Source: Oscillospiraceae bacterium (GTDB lineage: Bacteria > Bacillota > Clostridia > Oscillospirales > SIG519). From it: DNA of 45,655 bases. The position numbers and the translations under genes are program-made. The notes beneath the pieces are model-generated. The model saw nothing but the letters and a program-made list of their open reading frames with translations. It made no database searches and was not told where the DNA came from. Numbering within the stretch: position 1 is the first letter of the stretch; every line of letters starts with the position of its first letter. This document shows positions 40,998 to 45,655 of the stretch, in pieces. Where the stretch lies: NCBI GenBank assembly GCA_015067255.1, contig SVMS01000016.1, positions 1-45,655 of the forward strand. The letters run 5' to 3'.

Positions 40998-41588
40998 ATG
41001 AAAAAGCTTATATCTGTTATTACTTTTATTTGCCTTATTTCAATTCTTGTATGCTCCTGTACAAAGGCTTCCGAGCCTGAAACTCCAAAAGAGCTTTTGT
41101 CGGGAAAATATAATATTGAAATTACTATTAAGGATTACGGTGTAATTCGCGCAGAGCTTGATGCTGACAGCGCTCCGATTACTGTAACTAATTTCGTAAC
41201 TCTTGTTAAAGAAAATTTTTATGACGGACTTACATTCCACCGCATAATGTATGATTTTATGATGCAAGGCGGCGCCTCTGAAACTAAATCAGTTAAAACC
41301 ATAAAGGGTGAATTTGAGTCAAACGGAGTTAAAAATCCTCTTAAGCATACAAGAGGTGCTTTATCTATGGCAAGAACTAATGATCCAAACAGTGCTTCAT
41401 CTCAGTTCTTTATAGTTCAAAACAAGCATGCCGAGCATCTTGACGGAGATTATGCTGCTTTCGGCTATGTTACAAGCGGAATGGAAATTGTTGATGAAAT
41501 TTGCAACAAAACTTCTATTCAAGGTGCTAACGGAGCAGTTTTGCCCGTTAATCAGCCTGTTATAGAGTCTATCAGACTTATTGACTGA
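40998..41588 (+). CDS. Lipoprotein cyclophilin-type peptidyl-prolyl isomerase
   Basis: Extracytoplasmic foldase of 196 aa. The signal peptide ends in lipobox VCSC (Cys about residue 20). The cyclophilin domain (about 38-196) has TVTNFVTLVKENFYDGLTFH, RIMYDFMMQGG with the catalytic Arg and Gln, ARTNDPNSASSQFFI and GYVTSGMEIVD. I chose the ATG at 40998 (AGAAAGGA upstream) because it gives a proper signal peptide; an in-frame upstream start would put 14 residues, including KKGKK, before it. Single gene with own promoter and terminator. Confidence 0.92.
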   Translation: MKKLISVITFICLISILVCSCTKASEPETPKELLSGKYNIEITIKDYGVIRAELDADSAPITVTNFVTLVKENFYDGLTFHRIMYDFMMQGGASETKSVKTIKGEFESNGVKNPLKHTRGALSMARTNDPNSASSQFFIVQNKHAEHLDGDYAAFGYVTSGMEIVDEICNKTSIQGANGAVLPVNQPVIESIRLID

Positions 41589-41606
41589 TATTTATTTCAA
41601 TGCGCA

Positions 41607-41647
41607 AAAAATCACCATAAGCTCAAAATTGAGTCTATGGTGATTTT
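41607..41647. terminator. Bidirectional terminator between the cyclophilin gene and purA
   Basis: AAAATCACCATA (41607-41618) and TATGGTGATTTT (41636-41647), perfect 12-bp stem, with an inner GCTC/GAGT-like pairing. Confidence 0.88.
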
Positions 41648-41651
41648 ATTT

Positions 41652-42980
<1,329 letters not shown>

Positions 42981-43004
42981 TCATATTACAAACAAACCTA
43001 CAAT

Positions 43005-43032
43005 ATTATATCATATTTATAATAGTATACAA
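43005..43032 (-). promoter_or_regulatory. Promoter of purA
   Basis: TTGTAT (43032-43027), 16 bases, TATAAT (43010-43005) on the minus strand, giving a leader of about 75 bases. The remaining sequence to 43111 is AT-rich and holds nothing I recognise. Confidence 0.65.
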
Positions 43033-43111
43033 GTCCTAAACTGTGCAAAAACTTTAAAGATTAAGGCTGTTTTTTTAATAATATAACAATTTCAAGTATT
43101 ACAAAGAGAAA

Positions 43112-43152
43112 AAATAACGCTTTTTGGAATAAATTTCAAAAAAGCGTTATTT
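43112..43152 (-). terminator. Terminator of the gatA-gatB operon
   Basis: AAATAACGCTTTTT (43112-43125) and AAAAAGCGTTATTT (43139-43152), a perfect 14-bp stem 7 bases after the gatB stop codon. Confidence 0.88.
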
Positions 43153-43158
43153 GAAAAA

Positions 43159-44592
43159 TTACATATTGCCTATCATTTCAGCAATAAGCTTATTTAAAAT
43201 TTGAGGATTTGCCTTTCCTTTTGATTCTCGCATTGCCTGTCCTACAAGGAAGCCTATTACGTTTGTTTTACCGTTTTTATAGTCATCTACTACTTTAGGA
43301 TTTGCATCAAGAATTTTTTGAGCAAGGACTCTTATTTCGTCCTCGTTGCTGTTTTGAACAAGTCCCATTTCTTCTACAAGTGCTTTAGGAGAGCCTCCGT
43401 CTGCAAGCATCTTTTCCAAAACTGTCTTAGCAGCTGTTGATGAAATAACCTTAGTTTCGAACAAAACAATAAGCTCAGATAACATTTGAGGAGTAACCTT
43501 AACCTGTGTGAAATCGCTGTTTGTTTCGTTCATATACTTGCCCAAATCTGTCAAAATCCAGTTTGCAGATGCTTTTGCAGATGCACCTGCTTTTACGCAA
43601 GCTTCAAAATATTCTGCTCTGTCTTTATTTTGTGAAAGAAGATTAGCCTCATATTCGGAGAGTCCCATTTGAGAAATATATCTGTCCATTTTTTCATTGG
43701 GAAGCTCAGGAATTTGACAAGCTATGGAATTATACCACTCATCATCTATTATTATCGGACAAAGGTCAGGCTCAGGGAAATATCTGTAATCATGAGCATC
43801 TTCCTTAGTTCTCAAAATTATATTTTCGCCCTTCGCATCATCCCAACGTCTTGTTTCCTGGCTTATCACTCCGCCGTTTTCAAGCACTTCAATCTGACGT
43901 GCTGCTTCATATTCTATTGCTCTGTATGCAGCTGAAAAAGAGTTTACGTTTTTCATTTCAACTCTTGTACCGAAAGGTTCTCCGGGCTTTCTTACAGAAA
44001 CGTTTATATCGCAACGTATAGAGCCTTCCTGCATTTTACAGTCTGAAACATCAATGTATTGAAGAATAGATTTTATTGTTTCAAGAAAATCCTTAGCCTC
44101 TGCCGCACTTCTGATATCAGGCTCGGTAACGATTTCTATAAGGGGTACTCCGCAACGGTTAAGGTCTACAAGAGAGCCACCGAATCTATCATCGTGAAGA
44201 AGCTTTCCCGCATCCTCCTCGATATGTATTCGAGTAATACCCACAGTTTTTTTCTCACCGTTTGAATAGAACTCCACACTACCTTTTTCGCAAAGAGGTA
44301 CATCGAATTGAGATACCTGGTAAGCTTTAGGTAAATCGGGATAAAAATAATTTTTTCTGTCTTGCTTACTCTTTCTGTTTATTGTGCAATTTACTGCTAA
44401 TCCCATTTTCATAGCATAGTCTACAACTGTTTTATTTAGCACCGGAAGAGTACCGGGCATTCCTGTACAAATCGGACAGCACTGAGAATTTACTTCATTA
44501 CCAAACTCGTTTTTGCAGGAGCAATAAATTTTCGTTTTAGTTTTTAACTCACTGTGTATCTCAAGTCCGATTATTGTTTCATAGCTACTCAT
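43159..44592 (-). CDS. gatB: Asp-tRNA(Asn)/Glu-tRNA(Gln) amidotransferase subunit B
   Basis: With GatA and GatC converts Glu-tRNA(Gln) or Asp-tRNA(Asn) to the amidated form, in organisms lacking GlnRS or AsnRS. Family signatures: IGLEIHSELKTKTKIYCSC, zinc cysteines continuing in QCCPICTGMPGTLPVLN, RKNYFYPDLPKAYQVSQ, and the tail domain (about 330-477, YqeY-like). Length 477 aa is standard. The gene is 32 bases after gatA in the same operon. Confidence 0.97.
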   Translation of the reverse strand: MSSYETIIGLEIHSELKTKTKIYCSCKNEFGNEVNSQCCPICTGMPGTLPVLNKTVVDYAMKMGLAVNCTINRKSKQDRKNYFYPDLPKAYQVSQFDVPLCEKGSVEFYSNGEKKTVGITRIHIEEDAGKLLHDDRFGGSLVDLNRCGVPLIEIVTEPDIRSAAEAKDFLETIKSILQYIDVSDCKMQEGSIRCDINVSVRKPGEPFGTRVEMKNVNSFSAAYRAIEYEAARQIEVLENGGVISQETRRWDDAKGENIILRTKEDAHDYRYFPEPDLCPIIIDDEWYNSIACQIPELPNEKMDRYISQMGLSEYEANLLSQNKDRAEYFEACVKAGASAKASANWILTDLGKYMNETNSDFTQVKVTPQMLSELIVLFETKVISSTAAKTVLEKMLADGGSPKALVEEMGLVQNSNEDEIRVLAQKILDANPKVVDDYKNGKTNVIGFLVGQAMRESKGKANPQILNKLIAEMIGNM

Positions 44593-44624
44593 ACTTTATC
44601 TTTCCTTTCAATTTGCAAAGCTTA

Positions 44625-45655
44625 TTATAGCTTTGCAGCCATTGCTTTTAACATTCCGGTATTTTTATCGTAAGCATCTGCAACCTTCATTAAGAAACCG
44701 TCTTGTCTTTCCTTGCCTATCAGCTGCATACCTATAGGCAATCCCTTACTGTCTTTTCCGCAGGGAGTAACCAATGCAGGAATTCCCGCAATATTTATTG
44801 CAACGGTACAGATATCGCTCATATACATTTTTAACGGGTCATCTGTTTTCTCGCCCATTTTAAAGGCTGTTTCAGGTGTTGCAGGGGTAAGAATTACATC
44901 AACCTTTTTGAAAGCTTCTTCAAAGTTATTCTTTATCATTTTTCTTGCCTGTAGCGCCTTTTTATAATAAGCATCATAATAACCCGAGCTTAAAACATAT
45001 GTGCCCAACAGTATTCTGCGCTTAACCTCGTCTCCAAAACCTTCGCTTCTTGTCTTTACATAAAGCTCATTCAAATTAGTAAAATTCTCAGTTCTGTAAC
45101 CGTATTTAACACCATCAAAGCGAGCAAGGTTTGAAGATGCTTCGGCAGAGGATAAAATATAATAAGTGGGCAATGCAAAATCTGAAAGTGAAAGAGAAAT
45201 CTCTACCAACTCAGCGCCCATTTTTTCATATGTTTTTGCCGCATTAAGTATTTGCTCTTTTACATCTTTATCTATACCCTCTGAAAAATACTCTTTAGGA
45301 AGTCCTATCTTTACGCCCTTTACATTACCGTCAAGGTCTTTTGTAAAATCTTCAAATTTATAATTAAGACTTGTAGAGTCATAGCTGTCATGTCCATATA
45401 AGGTATTTGCAACAATAGCCATATCCTCAATAGAACGTGTAAGAGGTCCTATCTGGTCAAGAGAGCTTGCAAAGGCTACAAGACCGTAACGGGAAACTGC
45501 TCCATAGGTAGGCTTAAGACCTGCTACACCGCAATAGGAAGCAGGCTGACGGATTGAACCGCCTGTATCAGAGCCTAAGGAAAAGATATTTTCAAAGGCT
45601 GCAACGGAAGCTGCAGAACCACCCGAAGAACCTCCGGGAACTCTTTCAAGGTCGT
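44625..45655 (-). CDS. gatA: Asp-tRNA(Asn)/Glu-tRNA(Gln) amidotransferase subunit A, C-terminal part
   Basis: Amidase subunit that releases ammonia from glutamine. The gene enters from the right edge; about 343 C-terminal residues are visible out of some 485. The reading frame is open past the first in-window Met at 45422. The amidase signature [15 protein letters not shown] and the catalytic cis-Ser/Ser block [11 protein letters not shown] are both in the edge portion; further on are [17 protein letters not shown] and [19 protein letters not shown]-like sequence. The Lys of the triad would lie outside the window. Confidence 0.96.
   Translation of the reverse strand, partial: DLERVPGGSSGGSAASVAAFENIFSLGSDTGGSIRQPASYCGVAGLKPTYGAVSRYGLVAFASSLDQIGPLTRSIEDMAIVANTLYGHDSYDSTSLNYKFEDFTKDLDGNVKGVKIGLPKEYFSEGIDKDVKEQILNAAKTYEKMGAELVEISLSLSDFALPTYYILSSAEASSNLARFDGVKYGYRTENFTNLNELYVKTRSEGFGDEVKRRILLGTYVLSSGYYDAYYKKALQARKMIKNNFEEAFKKVDVILTPATPETAFKMGEKTDDPLKMYMSDICTVAINIAGIPALVTPCGKDSKGLPIGMQLIGKERQDGFLMKVADAYDKNTGMLKAMAAKL

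Overview
The window is AT-rich DNA from an anaerobic member of the Firmicutes, most likely class Clostridia (Oscillospiraceae-like). The pointers are a bifunctional IspH-ribosomal protein S1 fusion, a PerR/rubrerythrin oxygen-defence pair, the miaB-ymcA-mutS-mutL and ylmE-sepF-ylmG-ylmH-divIVA gene orders, frequent TTG start codons and strong Shine-Dalgarno sites. Species cannot be named from the sequence alone. It is a chromosomal core region; I see no phage, plasmid, CRISPR array or complete IS element.

Layout. 1-3332: the start of a P-loop kinase-like gene, a short QueG-like epoxyqueuosine reductase, and a divergent nucleotidyltransferase/degenerate phosphomannomutase fusion. 3405-20820 (minus): one long co-directional block, miaB-ymcA-mutS-mutL-[repeat element]-miaA-HlyD-like-ylmE-sepF-ylmG-ylmH-divIVA-ileS-lspA-rluD-pyrE-radC, covering tRNA modification, mismatch repair, division and wall growth, translation and pyrimidine synthesis. 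20999-23179 (plus): ribosome hibernation factor, a DUF1292 protein, a probable 6S RNA and ychF. 23239-29291 (minus): the tRNA wobble-uridine pair trmR/trhP, a large lipoprotein amidase, a sugar nucleotidyltransferase and a YwlE-type phosphatase. 29400-30862: tRNA-Arg(CCG) with promoter and terminator, a GC-rich hairpin array, then PerR-like regulator and reverse rubrerythrin behind a Fur/Per-type operator. 30863-33958 is the most accessory-looking part: a small membrane protein, a relic of a second rubrerythrin, a maltose-acetyltransferase-like enzyme, and an XRE repressor divergent from an SGNH lipoprotein with a perfect inverted repeat lying in the promoter. 33974-40839 (minus): pyrB-(GNAT-like)-rpiR-FAD oxidoreductase-cmk-plsC-ispH/rpsA. 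40998-45655: lipoprotein cyclophilin (plus), then purA and gatB-gatA (minus, gatA cut by the window edge).

Most is housekeeping. The least ordinary items are two related intergenic elements with matching terminal inverted repeats that fill the gaps mutL/miaA and cmk/plsC; the neighbouring placement of an HPF gene and a probable 6S RNA; a PyrB carrying only the zinc part of PyrI; a nucleotidyltransferase whose phosphomannomutase half has lost its active-site motifs; the rubrerythrin relic; and the XRE/SGNH operator-promoter arrangement.
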